Origin: Ghiorsea sp.
GTDB lineage: Bacteria; Pseudomonadota; Zetaproteobacteria; Mariprofundales; Mariprofundaceae
DNA length: 6,806 nt
Direction of reading: 5' to 3'
Assembly (NCBI GenBank): GCA_021772875.1
Contig: JAJFLD010000217.1
Span: 1-6,806 of the forward strand
Positions within the stretch are counted from its first letter, which is position 1. Each line of letters opens with the position of its first letter. Shown here in pieces: positions 6,711 to 6,806 of this stretch. The notes beneath the pieces were generated by a model, which was not told the DNA's origin, made no database searches, and saw only the letters and a program-made list of their open reading frames with translations. The position numbers and the translations under genes were made by a program.

Positions 6711-6739
6711 ACCATATACGCCCAAGCGACACGTGCCAA
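6711..6739 (-). promoter_or_regulatory. Candidate sigma70-type promoter of the histidine kinase gene
   Basis: On the minus strand, TTGGCA (6739-6734, five of six to TTGACA) is separated by 17 bases from TATGGT (6716-6711, four of six to TATAAT). Transcription would start near 6704, leaving a leader of roughly 49 bases before the ATG at 6655. Upstream of the -35 the minus strand is A-rich (about 6760-6788), which may help polymerase binding. This is the best match in the 151-bp non-coding end of the window. Confidence 0.5.
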
Positions 6740-6742
6740 GTT

Positions 6743-6775
6743 ATCATCGGAAGTGATGGTTTTTAATTTTTATTG
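6743..6775 (+). other. Weak hairpin followed by a T-rich tract
   Basis: ATCATC (6743-6748) and GATGGT (6755-6760) can form a six-pair stem, including one T-G pair, around a six-base loop. On the plus strand it is followed by TTTTAATTTTTATTG. The shape is that of a weak rightward intrinsic terminator, but no rightward gene ends here. It may instead be just the A/T-rich flank of the kinase promoter. No coding frame is evident from 6656 to 6806. Confidence 0.2.
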
Positions 6776-6806
6776 TTCTTATTTTTACGGCGAAGGGTAC
6801 TGATTT

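Noticed and set aside
1..6806. CRISPR arrays, insertion sequences, tRNA genes, long direct repeats or defence-island genes
   Set aside because: Reading through both strands I saw no spaced repeats, terminal inverted repeats, transposase motifs or cloverleaf sequences. The window is ordinary core-type chromosome.

Overview
The window is a compact stretch of bacterial chromosome with seven protein genes and almost no spare DNA. By eye it has a low-to-middle GC content. Every recognisable gene is a housekeeping or signalling gene of proteobacterial flavour. The order ruvX-pyrB-pyrC resembles the pseudomonad ruvX(yqgF)-pyrR-pyrB-pyrC cluster with pyrR missing. This suggests a proteobacterium, perhaps gamma- or zetaproteobacterial. 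That placement is an inference from gene order and general protein character and is not firm. I see no mobile element, CRISPR array, tRNA, rRNA or prophage signature.

Layout. Bases 1-2341 carry a leftward, tightly overlapped cluster. In transcription order it is a flavin/NAD(P)H oxidoreductase with a likely TTG start, then ruvX (Holliday-junction resolvase-like nuclease), pyrB (aspartate carbamoyltransferase) and the first 83 codons of pyrC (dihydroorotase), which runs off the left edge. Adjacent genes overlap by 29, 8 and 4 bases, so they are almost certainly one transcription unit. PyrB and PyrC catalyse consecutive steps of de novo pyrimidine synthesis.

A 47-bp divergent gap (2342-2388) separates this cluster from a rightward pair. 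The first is prmA (ribosomal protein L11 methyltransferase). Fifteen bases later comes an uncharacterised multi-pass membrane protein (3250-3984).

The right half (3965-6655, leftward) is one large hybrid sensor histidine kinase: six likely membrane segments, GAF, PAS, HisKA with H535, HATPase and a receiver with D826. It converges on the membrane protein gene and overlaps it by 20 bp inside an imperfect hairpin that holds both stop codons. Bases 6656-6806 are non-coding and hold a plausible sigma70-type promoter for the kinase and some small dyads.

I found no clear new multi-gene system. The items most worth a second look are the unnamed membrane protein behind prmA, the unclassified sensor region of the kinase, the oxidoreductase heading the ruvX-pyrBC unit, and the symmetrical stop-codon hairpin at the convergent junction.
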